Shown here: piece by piece, positions 1 to 9,697 of the stretch
Numbering within the stretch: the stretch's first letter is position 1
How the letters are laid out: every line of letters begins with the position of its first letter
NCBI GenBank assembly: GCA_902519465.1
Contig: CABYJW010000007.1
Coordinates: forward strand, 1 to 39,938
Length of the DNA: 39,938 nt
DNA from: an uncultured Pelagibacteraceae bacterium
GTDB taxonomy: Bacteria > Pseudomonadota > Alphaproteobacteria > Pelagibacterales > Pelagibacteraceae
Reading direction: 5' to 3'
Program-made: the position numbers and the translations under genes
The notes under the pieces: generated by a model
The model's input: only the letters and a program-made list of their open reading frames with translations
What the model was told of the DNA's origin: nothing
Databases searched by the model: none

Positions 1-533
1 TCAAGCCTGTTCCCGGAAATGGAAATAATATTTTTGTTACAAATAATAAAAAAAAAATTGCTGTTATTAATTTAATGGGAAATGTTTTTATGAAAAAAAG
101 TGATGATGTTTTTGTTGCAGCAAAAAAATTTATTTCAGAAGTAAAACTCAAAAAAGACGCTGATTTTATTGTAGTAGATTTTCATGGTGAAATCACAAGT
201 GAAAAAATGGCTATTGGATATTTTTTTGATGGTAAAGTTACAGCAGTTGTTGGAACACATACACATGTACCTACATCTGATAATAGAGTATTAAATAAAG
301 GTACTGCTTATCAAACTGATCTTGGTATGTGTGGTGTTTATAATTCTGTAATCGGCATGAACGGAGAAAATTCTTTAAAAAAATTCTTTAAAGATGCATC
401 AGCCCAACGACATTTTCCAGCCGAAGGTGAAGCAACGATATCAGGATTGTTGGTCGAGGGTGACCCTGAAAGTGGTTTAGCTAAGAAGGCTGACCAAATT
501 ATTCTTGGAGGATCTTTGCAAGAAAGATCTTAA
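1..533 (+). CDS. YmdB-family (TIGR00282-like) metallophosphoesterase, 5'-truncated by window edge
   Basis: Open frame from nt 3 (KPVPGNGNNIFVTNNKKKIAVINLMGNVF...) through the track ORF at 75-533; motifs DFHGEITSEK, VVGTHTHVPTSD, DLGMCG typical of the family; sits just upstream of yebC. Confidence 0.88.
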   Translation, partial: KPVPGNGNNIFVTNNKKKIAVINLMGNVFMKKSDDVFVAAKKFISEVKLKKDADFIVVDFHGEITSEKMAIGYFFDGKVTAVVGTHTHVPTSDNRVLNKGTAYQTDLGMCGVYNSVIGMNGENSLKKFFKDASAQRHFPAEGEATISGLLVEGDPESGLAKKADQIILGGSLQERS

Positions 534-536
534 TAG

Positions 537-1256
537 ATGGCGGGTCATTCACATTGGGCAGGTATAAAACATAAAAAAGGGAGACAAGACAAATTAAGAT
601 CAAAAATATTTTCAAAAATCTCTAGAGAAATAACAGTTGCTGCTAAACTTGGATCAAAAGATCCAGATACAAACCACAGATTGCGAGCAGCAATCGAAAC
701 AGCCAAGGACGCAAACATGCCTAAAGAAAATATTACCAGAGCTATAAGCAAATCTGAAAACCAAAAAGGTGTAAATTTTTATAATTTAAGATATGAGGGT
801 TTCGGACCAAATAATATTGCATTAATTATTGAGACTCTTACAGATAATAAAAATAGAACAGCAGGAAATGTAAGAAAAAATTTACAAAAATTTGGAGGAA
901 GCCTCGCAAGCGATGGATCTACAGCTCACTTTTTTGATAATTTTGGAGTTATTCAATTTTCAAGAGATGGAATATCTGACGAAAAAGCTTTAGATTACGC
1001 AGCTACGTTAGGCGCAAAAGATTGTTTTAGTTATAAAGATTTTCACGAAATTATCACTATCAAAGAAGATTTTTACAGAGTAAAAAATGAGAGTGGAAAG
1101 TTAATAAAAAAATTTGATTATTCAGGTATAGAGTGGAGGCCTAAAAACAAAGTAAGTTTAAAAAAAGATGATGAAAAAAAATTGATAAATCTTTTAGAAA
1201 TATTAGAGGAAGATGATGATATCCAAAAAATTTTTCACAACTGTAACTTAATTTAA
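537..1256 (+). CDS. yebC: YebC/PmpR family probable transcriptional/translational regulator
   Basis: MAGHSHWAGIKHKKGRQDKLRSKIFSKISREI is the family signature N-terminus; 239 aa. Confidence 0.96.
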   Translation: MAGHSHWAGIKHKKGRQDKLRSKIFSKISREITVAAKLGSKDPDTNHRLRAAIETAKDANMPKENITRAISKSENQKGVNFYNLRYEGFGPNNIALIIETLTDNKNRTAGNVRKNLQKFGGSLASDGSTAHFFDNFGVIQFSRDGISDEKALDYAATLGAKDCFSYKDFHEIITIKEDFYRVKNESGKLIKKFDYSGIEWRPKNKVSLKKDDEKKLINLLEILEEDDDIQKIFHNCNLI

Positions 1257-1263
1257 AATATAA

Positions 1264-1755
1264 ATGAGAATAATTGGTATAGATCCTGGTCTAAGTGGTG
1301 GAATTGCAATTCTTGATGATTTAAAAATATTTGATATCTATGATATGCCTATAATGTCCGAGGGTAAAAAAAACAAAAACCAATTAAATAGTGCACAATT
1401 AGTTAATATTATAAGAAAAAATTTAATCCCGAACGGAGATACTTTTTTAATAGTAGAGCAGGTAAGTGCAATGCCCGGTCAAGGAGTTACAAGCATGTTT
1501 AACTTTGGTCAAACTTTTGGCTCAATAAAGGGAATTTGTGCAGCATTAAATCTTCCTATTTTCTTCGTAAGACCAGCTAAATGGAAAAAACATTTTGATC
1601 TAATTAATTCTTCTAAAGATGCCAGTAGAACAAAAGTTATAGAAATGTATCCCTCAATATCACCAAGATTGAGCAAAAAAAAAGATGTAAATAAAGCCGA
1701 CGCAATTTTAATTGCTAGATATTTCAGAGATTGTCGAGCACAATTTAATCAGTAA
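1264..1755 (+). CDS. ruvC: RuvC-fold Holliday junction resolvase, MOC1/phage-like subtype rather than canonical RuvC
   Basis: 163 aa; GIDPGLSGG, IVEQV, WKKHF, SKDASR, KKKDVNKADAILIARY; candidate acidic catalytic residues D7, E65, D141, D146; located in the ruvC position after yebC. Confidence 0.85.
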   Translation: MRIIGIDPGLSGGIAILDDLKIFDIYDMPIMSEGKKNKNQLNSAQLVNIIRKNLIPNGDTFLIVEQVSAMPGQGVTSMFNFGQTFGSIKGICAALNLPIFFVRPAKWKKHFDLINSSKDASRTKVIEMYPSISPRLSKKKDVNKADAILIARYFRDCRAQFNQ

Positions 1756-1820
1756 ACTGAATAAACCTTATTCAAATCAGGTGCCAAATTGATGACACAT
1801 TCTACACGTAATTAACGTTA

Positions 1821-2501
1821 ATGGAGACAGAAATCGCAAATCAAGTTGTAGGCTTAGGTGGAGCAAATGATTTTTCACTTTGGCAACTTTTCTTAAGAGC
1901 TGATTTTGTAGTTAAAGCAGTTATATTACTTTTAATCGTAAGCTCGATTTTTTCGTGGGCCCTAATATATGACAAAGTAAGATTATTTAGAAGAATTGAT
2001 CAATCTACAAAATCATTTGAGGATAAATTTTGGAAATCGAAATCAGCCGAGTCATTTTACAAAGGCCTACCGATGAAGTCAGAAGATCCTATGACAATTA
2101 TTTTTAAAAATGCAATGTCAGAACTAATAAAAACAAAATCAAAATCTTCATCTGTACAAAGTGCGAGAGTAGAAAGAGTTTTAGAAGTTTCCATAGACAA
2201 CCAGCTTAAAACTATCGAAAAAAATTTTACTTATTTAGCAACAATCGGCTCCACAGCTCCTTTCATCGGTTTATTTGGAACTGTCTGGGGAATTATGAAT
2301 TCTTTTCAATCAATTGCGATTTCAAGAAATACAAGTTTAGCAATTGTAGCACCTGGTATTGCTGAAGCGTTATTTGCAACTGCTCTTGGCCTTCTTGCTG
2401 CTATCCCTGCAGTGATAGCTTATAATAAGTTTAACAGTGACTCACAAAGATATTTTGCAAGGGTAGATAATTTTTCAAAAAGATTTTTATCAATAATTTA
2501 A
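1821..2501 (+). CDS. tolQ: Tol-Pal system proton channel subunit TolQ
   Basis: ATIGSTAPFIGLFGTVWGIMNSF motif; start of tolQRAB-pal order. Confidence 0.96.
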   Translation: METEIANQVVGLGGANDFSLWQLFLRADFVVKAVILLLIVSSIFSWALIYDKVRLFRRIDQSTKSFEDKFWKSKSAESFYKGLPMKSEDPMTIIFKNAMSELIKTKSKSSSVQSARVERVLEVSIDNQLKTIEKNFTYLATIGSTAPFIGLFGTVWGIMNSFQSIAISRNTSLAIVAPGIAEALFATALGLLAAIPAVIAYNKFNSDSQRYFARVDNFSKRFLSII

Positions 2502-2505
2502 TTAA

Positions 2506-2922
2506 ATGGCATTTACAATTAATCGCTCAAAAAAGAAAGAACCAATGAGCGAAATAAATGTTACGCCTTTTGTAGATGTAATGTTAGTTCTTTTGATTAT
2601 TTTTATGGTGACCGCTCCATTATTAACAGTTGGTGTACAAGTTGATCTACCCGAGTCAGCTGCAGACTCTTTACCTGACGATCAAGAACCACTCACAATA
2701 ACAATTAATTCAAAGGGTGAAATATTTATTCAAGAACACCAAGTTACTTTTAAAAAAGTAGTTCCCAAATTATTGGCCATCTCTAAAAATAGAACAGACA
2801 CTAGAATTTATGTAAGGGGTGACAAAACAATAAATTACGGAAGAGTTTTAGAGGTAATGGGAAGATTATCTGGTGCGGGATTCTCAAAAGTAGCACTTAT
2901 ATCTGAACCCTATAAAAATTGA
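2506..2922 (+). CDS. tolR: Tol-Pal system subunit TolR (ExbD family)
   Basis: MSEINVTPFVDVMLVLLIIFMVTAPLL signature. Confidence 0.96.
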   Translation: MAFTINRSKKKEPMSEINVTPFVDVMLVLLIIFMVTAPLLTVGVQVDLPESAADSLPDDQEPLTITINSKGEIFIQEHQVTFKKVVPKLLAISKNRTDTRIYVRGDKTINYGRVLEVMGRLSGAGFSKVALISEPYKN

Positions 2923-2928
2923 TGTTTT

Positions 2929-3735
2929 ATGAGCAGAGGTTTAATATTTTCTTTTTTATTTCATACATTTGTAATTTTCATGACGGCATTGACCCTACCT
3001 TTTATGATGCGTGAACCAATTGATGTGCCACCTATTGTTTCTGTAGAACTTATACAAATTAAAGACAAAACCTTTATACCTTATGCACCTAAAGCAAGAA
3101 AAATTATTGAAAAAGTAAAAGAGGATACTAAAAGAGTTGTATCCGAACAGGCGCCCCCGTCTGCAAAAGCCAAAGAAAAACCCGATAGGATTCCTTTACC
3201 AGAGGATAAAAAAGAGACTAAACAAATAGTAAAGAAAAAACAGAATCCCGAAGAGATCAAGCCTCAAATTAGACAATCATCTGAATTTGAGAAAGAAGAG
3301 TTATTTGATACTAATGAGATTGCTGCTTTAATAGATAAAGCTAAAGAAGAGCAAGCAGAAACACAAAAAAAAAATAGCCAGATAACTCAAAGCAATGTTA
3401 AAACACCATTTGCTAAAGCATTATCTTTGTCTGAAGAAGATGCACTGAGAGCTCAGATATTTGGATGTTGGAGTGTTCCACTTGGGCTTCCTTATGATAA
3501 AGACTTGTTAGTGAGGATTAAACTACAATTAAAACCCGATGGAAGAATACTTAAAGCGGAGATTTTAGATCATGCAAGAATGAATACTCCAGGGCAAAGC
3601 TTTTATAAAATTTTAGCAGAAAGCGCTCTTAGAGCTGTTAGAATTTGCCAACCTTTAAAAGTTCCACCCACTGGTTATGATAGATGGAAAAATTTACAGT
3701 TAAATTTTGATCCAACAGAAATGTTGAAAGGCTAA
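2929..3735 (+). CDS. tolA: TolA-like energy transducer
   Basis: N-terminal TM, Lys/Glu/Pro-rich middle, C-terminal TonB/TolA-like domain ([33 protein letters not shown]); between tolR and tolB. Confidence 0.88.
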   Translation: MSRGLIFSFLFHTFVIFMTALTLPFMMREPIDVPPIVSVELIQIKDKTFIPYAPKARKIIEKVKEDTKRVVSEQAPPSAKAKEKPDRIPLPEDKKETKQIVKKKQNPEEIKPQIRQSSEFEKEELFDTNEIAALIDKAKEEQAETQKKNSQITQSNVKTPFAKALSLSEEDALRAQIFGCWSVPLGLPYDKDLLVRIKLQLKPDGRILKAEILDHARMNTPGQSFYKILAESALRAVRICQPLKVPPTGYDRWKNLQLNFDPTEMLKG

Positions 3736-3739
3736 AATT

Positions 3740-5077
3740 ATGAAAAAAACAATTATTGCTCTTTTATTTTTTGTATTAAGCACTGAAAGTGCATTCAGTC
3801 TGATAAAGGTAGACATAACAAGAGGTAATTTAGATCCATTACCAATCGCCGTTTCACCTTTACACATTGATAGCAAGTCAGAGGATCTGAAATCATTAAT
3901 GGACAGAAAATTAGGCGAGGAAATTTCAAAAATAATTGAAAAAAATTTTAGATCTACCGGTTTATTTAATCCATTAAAAAAGGATGCATTTGTTCAAAAA
4001 CCAGATATAGCACATCTTAAACCAAGGTTTGAAGACTGGAGACTTATAAAAGCTCAAGCATTAATTACTGGAAAAATTGTTGTTAAAGACAAAAAGTTAA
4101 AAGTAGAATTTAGGCTTTGGGACCTTACAGCAGCCAAGGAAATGTTGGCACTATCTTTCACAACTACGCCAACTAATTGGAGAAGAGTAGCACACATTAT
4201 ATCTGACAAAATTTATGAAAGATTAACTGGTGAAACTGGGTATTTCGATACAAGAATAATATATGTATCTGAAAAAGGGCCAAAAGATCAGAGAGTAAAA
4301 AAATTAGCTATAATGGATCAGGATGGACATGGTACGAAATATTTAACTTTAGGAAATGAACTTGTTTTAACTCCAAGATTTAACCCAACAAATCAACTAG
4401 TTACTTACATGTCGTATTTTAAAAATATGCCCAGGGTTTATTTGTTAGATATTGAAACAGGTATTCAGGAGGTAGTTGGAAACTTTCCTGGCATGACCTT
4501 TGCACCTAGATTTTCTCCAGATGGAAAAAAGATAATTATGAGTTTCGCTAAAGATGGCAACTCTGATATTTATTCAATGGATATGGAAACAAGAGTTGTT
4601 GAAAGAATTACTGATCACTCCGCGATAGATACATCACCTTCTTATTCTCCGGATGGTAAATATATTTGTTTTAATTCTGATAGAAGTGGACTTCAACAAA
4701 TATATACAATGAGAAGTGATGGAAGCCAGGTTAAAAGAATAACTTTTGGTAATGGTATTTATGGAACACCTGTTTGGTCTCCAAGAGGTGATTTAATAGC
4801 ATTTACTAAAATGCGAAAAGGAAAATTTTATATTGGTGTAATGAGGTCAGACGGCACCGGGGAAAGACTTTTGACAGAAAATTATTACCAAGAGGCACCT
4901 TCATGGTCACCCAATGGAAGAGTTTTAATATTCTATAGAGAGACAAAATCAGATAGCAAAGGCAAAGGTTTTACAGCAAAGCTCTGGTCTATAGATATAA
5001 CTGGGTATAACGAAAGGTTGGTAAAAACAGAGACTGATGCATCCGACCCATCATGGTCCTCATTGCTATCAAAATAG
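3740..5077 (+). CDS. tolB: Tol-Pal system beta-propeller protein TolB
   Basis: Signal peptide; repeated [26 protein letters not shown] propeller motifs; operon context. Confidence 0.96.
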   Translation: MKKTIIALLFFVLSTESAFSLIKVDITRGNLDPLPIAVSPLHIDSKSEDLKSLMDRKLGEEISKIIEKNFRSTGLFNPLKKDAFVQKPDIAHLKPRFEDWRLIKAQALITGKIVVKDKKLKVEFRLWDLTAAKEMLALSFTTTPTNWRRVAHIISDKIYERLTGETGYFDTRIIYVSEKGPKDQRVKKLAIMDQDGHGTKYLTLGNELVLTPRFNPTNQLVTYMSYFKNMPRVYLLDIETGIQEVVGNFPGMTFAPRFSPDGKKIIMSFAKDGNSDIYSMDMETRVVERITDHSAIDTSPSYSPDGKYICFNSDRSGLQQIYTMRSDGSQVKRITFGNGIYGTPVWSPRGDLIAFTKMRKGKFYIGVMRSDGTGERLLTENYYQEAPSWSPNGRVLIFYRETKSDSKGKGFTAKLWSIDITGYNERLVKTETDASDPSWSSLLSK

Positions 5078-5161
5078 TGATTTTTTAACACAATTTATAC
5101 TTGCAAGATTCCCTTAAATTTGGAATATTACAACAACCTTAAATATATTTAGGAGATACAA

Positions 5162-5641
5162 ATGAAGTTTAATAGTGCACTGAAAAATTTTGTTTTAGTT
5201 CTATTTAGCACGTTGTTAATTTCAGCGTGTTCCACGGCTAAAAAAGCTGCTGTTGATACCGTAGATGATGTTTATACAGGAACAGATACTGTTGAATATT
5301 TAGCTAATGGTGTACCGGACAGAGTTTTTTTTGCTACTAACAAATCAAGCTTAACTACAAGATCACGTGATACTTTAAGAAAACAGGCTACATACTTAAG
5401 AAAAAATAAAGATTTGACTGTTACTATTGAAGGTCATGCAGATGAAAGAGGAACAAGAGAATATAACTTGGCTCTTGGTGAAAGAAGAGCAAACGCTGCA
5501 AAAGATTATCTAATGACATACGGTGTCTCTGGAAAAAGAATTAGCGTTATAAGCTATGGTAAAGAAAAACCAGTAAATCCAGCATCTAGTCCATTAGCGT
5601 GGTCTCAAAATCGAAGATCTGTAACGATTAAAGCAAACTAA
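5162..5641 (+). CDS. pal: Peptidoglycan-associated lipoprotein Pal
   Basis: Lipobox LISACS; OmpA-like domain VTIEGHADERGTREYNLALGERRA; AGGAGA Shine-Dalgarno-like motif upstream. Confidence 0.96.
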   Translation: MKFNSALKNFVLVLFSTLLISACSTAKKAAVDTVDDVYTGTDTVEYLANGVPDRVFFATNKSSLTTRSRDTLRKQATYLRKNKDLTVTIEGHADERGTREYNLALGERRANAAKDYLMTYGVSGKRISVISYGKEKPVNPASSPLAWSQNRRSVTIKAN

Positions 5642-5656
5642 AAATTTAATATTAAT

Positions 5657-5696
5657 AGACCCTGTTATTTAACATTAATAGCAGGGTCTTTTTTTT
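5657..5696 (+). terminator. Rho-independent terminator after pal
   Basis: AGACCCTGTTATT-loop TTAACATT region-AATAGCAGGGTCT (13-bp stem with one U:G) followed directly by a T-run. Confidence 0.9.
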
Positions 5697-5724
5697 GCCA
5701 TTTTGTGTGAATAAAAATTGAAAC

Positions 5725-6696
5725 ATGTCAACATCTTATAAAAATCTTTTTACAAAAGTTTTTATTTTTTCATCATTTTTTTTAATATTTTCTTATTTTG
5801 CTAGCGCCGACGAAAAGGCAGAACTTAAAGATATTAAAACCAAAATTGAAAATATAAGCAAGGATCTTAAAACTTTAGAAAAAGCTTTTTACAAAACTTC
5901 AGAAGTTCAAACAAAAAAGATATCTAACGATGGACTTAACGAAGATGTTTTAACACGTCATTTACTAAAACTTAATGAGATAGAAGAACAATTTAGAGAA
6001 GTCACAAACCGGTATGAGGAAATCAATTTTAAAATTGATAAACTTTCGAACAGAATAACTAAGATGCAATCTGATAATCAACTTAGATTTAGTGATCTGG
6101 AGAGTTCTACGACACCATCTGATAACACATCAAAAAAAATGACTAAAAAAAGACTTCCAGGAACTGATTTGCCAAAAGACTTAGGTAGTTTATCTGATAG
6201 CGATTTAGAAAAAAATGAAAGTGTACAAAAAACGCAATCAATAGAGTCTGCCGGACTAGTTGTGAGTGAAAAAGCTGAGAGGTCAAAATCTTTACTTCCC
6301 AACAAACCTCCAAATGAACAATATAATTTTGCTGTTAGTTTTATAAAAGTTGGGGATTATGAGACAGCAGAGTTTGCACTTAAAGAATTTATCGATAAAA
6401 ATAAAGATAATGATCTCGCTGGTAGCGCACAATATTGGTACGGTGAAACTTTTAGAATAAGACAACTTTATCAAGATGCAGCCGCAGCTTATCTAGACGG
6501 ATATCAAAATTATCCTAAAAGTAAAAAAGCACCAATTAATTTACTTAAACTTGGAACTACGTTAGTTCAATTAGGAGAAAAAGACCAAGGTTGTTTAATG
6601 ATAAGCGGAGTTAAAAAACAGTATCCAAAAGCAAGCAAGTCTGTGTTACAAAAAGCAGAATATGAAAAGAAAAAATTTAAATGCAACAAAGCTTAA
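5725..6696 (+). CDS. cpoB: Tol-Pal associated TPR/coiled-coil protein CpoB (YbgF)
   Basis: Signal peptide, coiled coil, C-terminal TPRs (NFAVSFIKVGDYETAEFALKEFI...AQYWYGETFRIRQLYQDAAAAY); position after pal. Confidence 0.9.
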   Translation: MSTSYKNLFTKVFIFSSFFLIFSYFASADEKAELKDIKTKIENISKDLKTLEKAFYKTSEVQTKKISNDGLNEDVLTRHLLKLNEIEEQFREVTNRYEEINFKIDKLSNRITKMQSDNQLRFSDLESSTTPSDNTSKKMTKKRLPGTDLPKDLGSLSDSDLEKNESVQKTQSIESAGLVVSEKAERSKSLLPNKPPNEQYNFAVSFIKVGDYETAEFALKEFIDKNKDNDLAGSAQYWYGETFRIRQLYQDAAAAYLDGYQNYPKSKKAPINLLKLGTTLVQLGEKDQGCLMISGVKKQYPKASKSVLQKAEYEKKKFKCNKA

Positions 6697-7675
6697 AGAT
6701 GCAATTTTAAAAGATAAAAAAATCTCAAAAATTTATTCAAAATTAAATTTAACTACCAAAAACACTAAGTCATTTTTAGCTGCTATATCAGGGGGATCTG
6801 ACAGTATGGCTCTTGCTTTATTATCAAAACTATTAAAACAAGAAAAAAACAAAAAGGTTTACTTTTTACATATAGATCACGCAATTAGAAAAAATTCTAG
6901 CAAAGAAGCTTTTCAATTAAAAAACATCCTAAAAAAGTATAAAATTGATTTAAAAATAATTAAAAATAAAAAAAATATCCAAAAAAATATTCAAAAAAAT
7001 GCTAGAGATACAAGATATCAAATTTTATGTGATTTTTGTAAGAAAAATAATATTAAATCTTTGGTAACAGCCCATCATAAAGATGATCAAATTGAAACTT
7101 TTTTAATTAGGTTATCTAGGGGAAGTGGAGTTGAAGGATTATCATCAATGAGTGAAAGTACAAAATTAAATTATGGTATTAAATTATTAAGACCCTTTTT
7201 AAAATTCAGGAAAGAAGAACTTCAAATTATTTCAAAAAAATTCTTCAAAAAACTTATTAAAGATCCGAGCAATAAAAATAAAAAATTTTTAAGGACAAAT
7301 ATTCGTGAGTTAACTAAAATTTTAAGAAAAAAAGGTATCGAACCAGATCAAATTTATAGATCTATTGAAAATATTTCATCAACGAAAAAAGCAATCAATT
7401 TTTATGTTAAACAATCATTAAAAAAATTTGTAAAATTCAAAAAAAGTGAAACAATTTTAGATTTTAATATGTTTCAAAAGGAACCTGCTGATGTAAAATT
7501 TAAAATTATTAACACAATTGTTAAAAATAGAGCCGCATCATACTATCCCCCAAGAGCTAAAAAGGTTTTAAATTTAATAAACAGGTTTAGATCTAAATCT
7601 ACCCAAAAAAGCACTCTAGGAGGATGTATCTTCGAAAAAAGGAAAAACTTTGTTCATGTGACAAAAGAATTTTAA
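6662..7675 (+). CDS. tilS: tRNA(Ile)-lysidine synthetase TilS
   Basis: SGGSDSMAL PP-loop motif, HHKDDQIET motif; overlaps cpoB 3' end by 35 nt. Confidence 0.92.
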   Translation: MKRKNLNATKLKDAILKDKKISKIYSKLNLTTKNTKSFLAAISGGSDSMALALLSKLLKQEKNKKVYFLHIDHAIRKNSSKEAFQLKNILKKYKIDLKIIKNKKNIQKNIQKNARDTRYQILCDFCKKNNIKSLVTAHHKDDQIETFLIRLSRGSGVEGLSSMSESTKLNYGIKLLRPFLKFRKEELQIISKKFFKKLIKDPSNKNKKFLRTNIRELTKILRKKGIEPDQIYRSIENISSTKKAINFYVKQSLKKFVKFKKSETILDFNMFQKEPADVKFKIINTIVKNRAASYYPPRAKKVLNLINRFRSKSTQKSTLGGCIFEKRKNFVHVTKEF

Positions 7676-7754
7676 AAAAACTGGTTTTCATTAAAAAATT
7701 GATTAAAAATTACTTAATTTTGTTAACTTTTTAATTATTTGTAGCTTTATGACA

Positions 7755-7782
7755 CTTGTTTAAATTGTAAAAATACCTATTT
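7755..7782 (+). promoter_or_regulatory. Putative sigma-32 (RpoH)-type promoter of ftsH
   Basis: CTTGTTT (7755-7761), 14-nt spacer, CCTATTT (7776-7782), resembling the CTTGAAA/CCCCATNT-type heat-shock promoter; ATG at 7790. Confidence 0.4.
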
Positions 7783-7789
7783 ATTAACT

Positions 7790-9685
7790 ATGAATTTAAG
7801 AAATTTACTAATGTGGGGTTTAATAGTCCTTTTATCTGTAGGACTGTTTAACATATTTCAAAATCCAAATAAAACAAACGATCAAGCTAACAACATAGCA
7901 TTTTCAAAATTTTTAAAAGAAGTGGACAATGGTAGAGTTGTTCAGGTTAAGATACAGGGCAACAATATATCAGGTGTTCTATCAGATGGTTCCAAATTTA
8001 TCACTTACTCACCTAATTACCCCGGTCTAGTAGAAAAGTTGTCCGAAAAAAATGTGAATATAGTTGCAACACCAGTTGAAGATAAAATGCCATCACTATT
8101 AGGAGTTTTATTATCCTGGTTCCCAATGCTTTTATTAATTGGAGTTTGGATATTTTTTATGAGGCAGATGCAAGGTGGCAGAGGTGGTGCCATGGGTTTT
8201 GGGAGATCGAAAGCAAAATTACTTACTGAAGCACAAGGAAAAGTAACATTCAATGATGTTGCAGGTATTGAGGAGGCAAAAGAAGAAGTTGAGGAAATAG
8301 TAGAATTTTTGAAAGATCCAAAAAAATTTAGAAGACTTGGTGGAAAGATTCCAAAAGGTGCATTACTTATTGGCCCTCCAGGAACAGGAAAAACTTTATT
8401 AGCAAAAGCGATTGCTGGTGAAGCAAATGTTCCTTTTTTTACGATCTCAGGATCAGACTTTGTTGAAATGTTCGTAGGTGTTGGTGCATCTAGAGTTAGG
8501 GACATGTTCGAACAAGGCAAGAAACACGCTCCTTGTATAATTTTTATAGATGAAATTGATGCTGTTGGTAGAAGTAGAGGAGCTGGTTTAGGTGGTGGAA
8601 ACGATGAAAGGGAACAAACTTTAAATCAGCTATTAGTTGAAATGGATGGTTTTGACACTAACGAGGGAATTATTTTAATTGCAGCAACAAATAGACCAGA
8701 TGTATTGGATCCAGCTTTATTAAGACCAGGAAGGTTTGATAGACAAGTTGTTGTTCCAAATCCAGATATTATCGGAAGAGAAGCTATTCTTAAGGTACAT
8801 GTTAAAAAAATTAGCACTGGACCAGATGTAAAACTAAGAACAATTGCAAGAGGAACTCCTGGTTTTTCTGGTGCAGATCTTGCTAATTTAATAAATGAGT
8901 CAGCATTGCTTGCAGCTAGAAAAAATAAAAGAGTGGTTACAATGAGTGATGTGGAAGAGGCAAAAGATAAAGTGATGATGGGCGCAGAAAGAAGATCAAT
9001 GGTTATGTCTGAGGAGGAAAAAAAATTAACCGCTTACCATGAGGGTGGTCACGCGATTGTTGCTTTAAATGAAAAAGTTTCTGACCCAATTCACAAAGCT
9101 ACTATTATACCAAGAGGAAGAGCACTTGGTATGGTAATGAGACTACCTGAAAGGGATCAACTTTCTGTAACTAGAGAGAAAATGTACTCAGATATAGCAG
9201 TTGCAATGGGCGGTAGAATTGCAGAGGAACTTATATTTGGATATGAGAAAATAACTTCAGGCGCGTCCTCTGATATTGATATGGCAACTAAAATGGCGAA
9301 AAATATGGTGACTAGATATGGAATGAGTAAGGATCTAGGAACTATAGCTTATGGTGAAAATGAAGATGAAGTTTTTCTAGGAAGGTCAATAACTAGACAA
9401 CAAAATATGTCAGAAGATACTGCTAAAAAAGTTGATGCAGAAGTAAAAAAAATTATAGACACTAGCTACGAGAGAGCTAAGAAAGTTTTAACAGAAAAAA
9501 TTGATGACCTTCATAAACTTGCAAAAGCGTTACTGGTCTATGAAACTTTGACGGGTGATGAAATAAGAGATTTAATTCTTAAAAACATCAAACCAGAAAA
9601 ATTATCAAAAAAAGAGGAAAATGATGAAGATAACGTTTCCTCAGCAATAGATTCTATTGGTTTAAAACCTAAACCAGCATTATAA
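7790..9685 (+). CDS. ftsH: ATP-dependent zinc metalloprotease FtsH
   Basis: [18 protein letters not shown] Walker [30 protein letters not shown] zinc motif. Confidence 0.98.
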   Translation: MNLRNLLMWGLIVLLSVGLFNIFQNPNKTNDQANNIAFSKFLKEVDNGRVVQVKIQGNNISGVLSDGSKFITYSPNYPGLVEKLSEKNVNIVATPVEDKMPSLLGVLLSWFPMLLLIGVWIFFMRQMQGGRGGAMGFGRSKAKLLTEAQGKVTFNDVAGIEEAKEEVEEIVEFLKDPKKFRRLGGKIPKGALLIGPPGTGKTLLAKAIAGEANVPFFTISGSDFVEMFVGVGASRVRDMFEQGKKHAPCIIFIDEIDAVGRSRGAGLGGGNDEREQTLNQLLVEMDGFDTNEGIILIAATNRPDVLDPALLRPGRFDRQVVVPNPDIIGREAILKVHVKKISTGPDVKLRTIARGTPGFSGADLANLINESALLAARKNKRVVTMSDVEEAKDKVMMGAERRSMVMSEEEKKLTAYHEGGHAIVALNEKVSDPIHKATIIPRGRALGMVMRLPERDQLSVTREKMYSDIAVAMGGRIAEELIFGYEKITSGASSDIDMATKMAKNMVTRYGMSKDLGTIAYGENEDEVFLGRSITRQQNMSEDTAKKVDAEVKKIIDTSYERAKKVLTEKIDDLHKLAKALLVYETLTGDEIRDLILKNIKPEKLSKKEENDEDNVSSAIDSIGLKPKPAL

Positions 9686-9697
9686 TATATTCAAATC

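Noticed and set aside
1812-1821. 10-bp palindrome TTAACGTTAA at the tolQ start
   Set aside because: Short and AT-rich enough to arise by chance in this genome; no second copy in this promoter.
8017-8520. 167-aa minus-strand ORF opposite ftsH
   Set aside because: Antisense shadow of a highly conserved coding region; Ser/Pro/Phe-rich composition typical of reverse frames and no recognisable domain.
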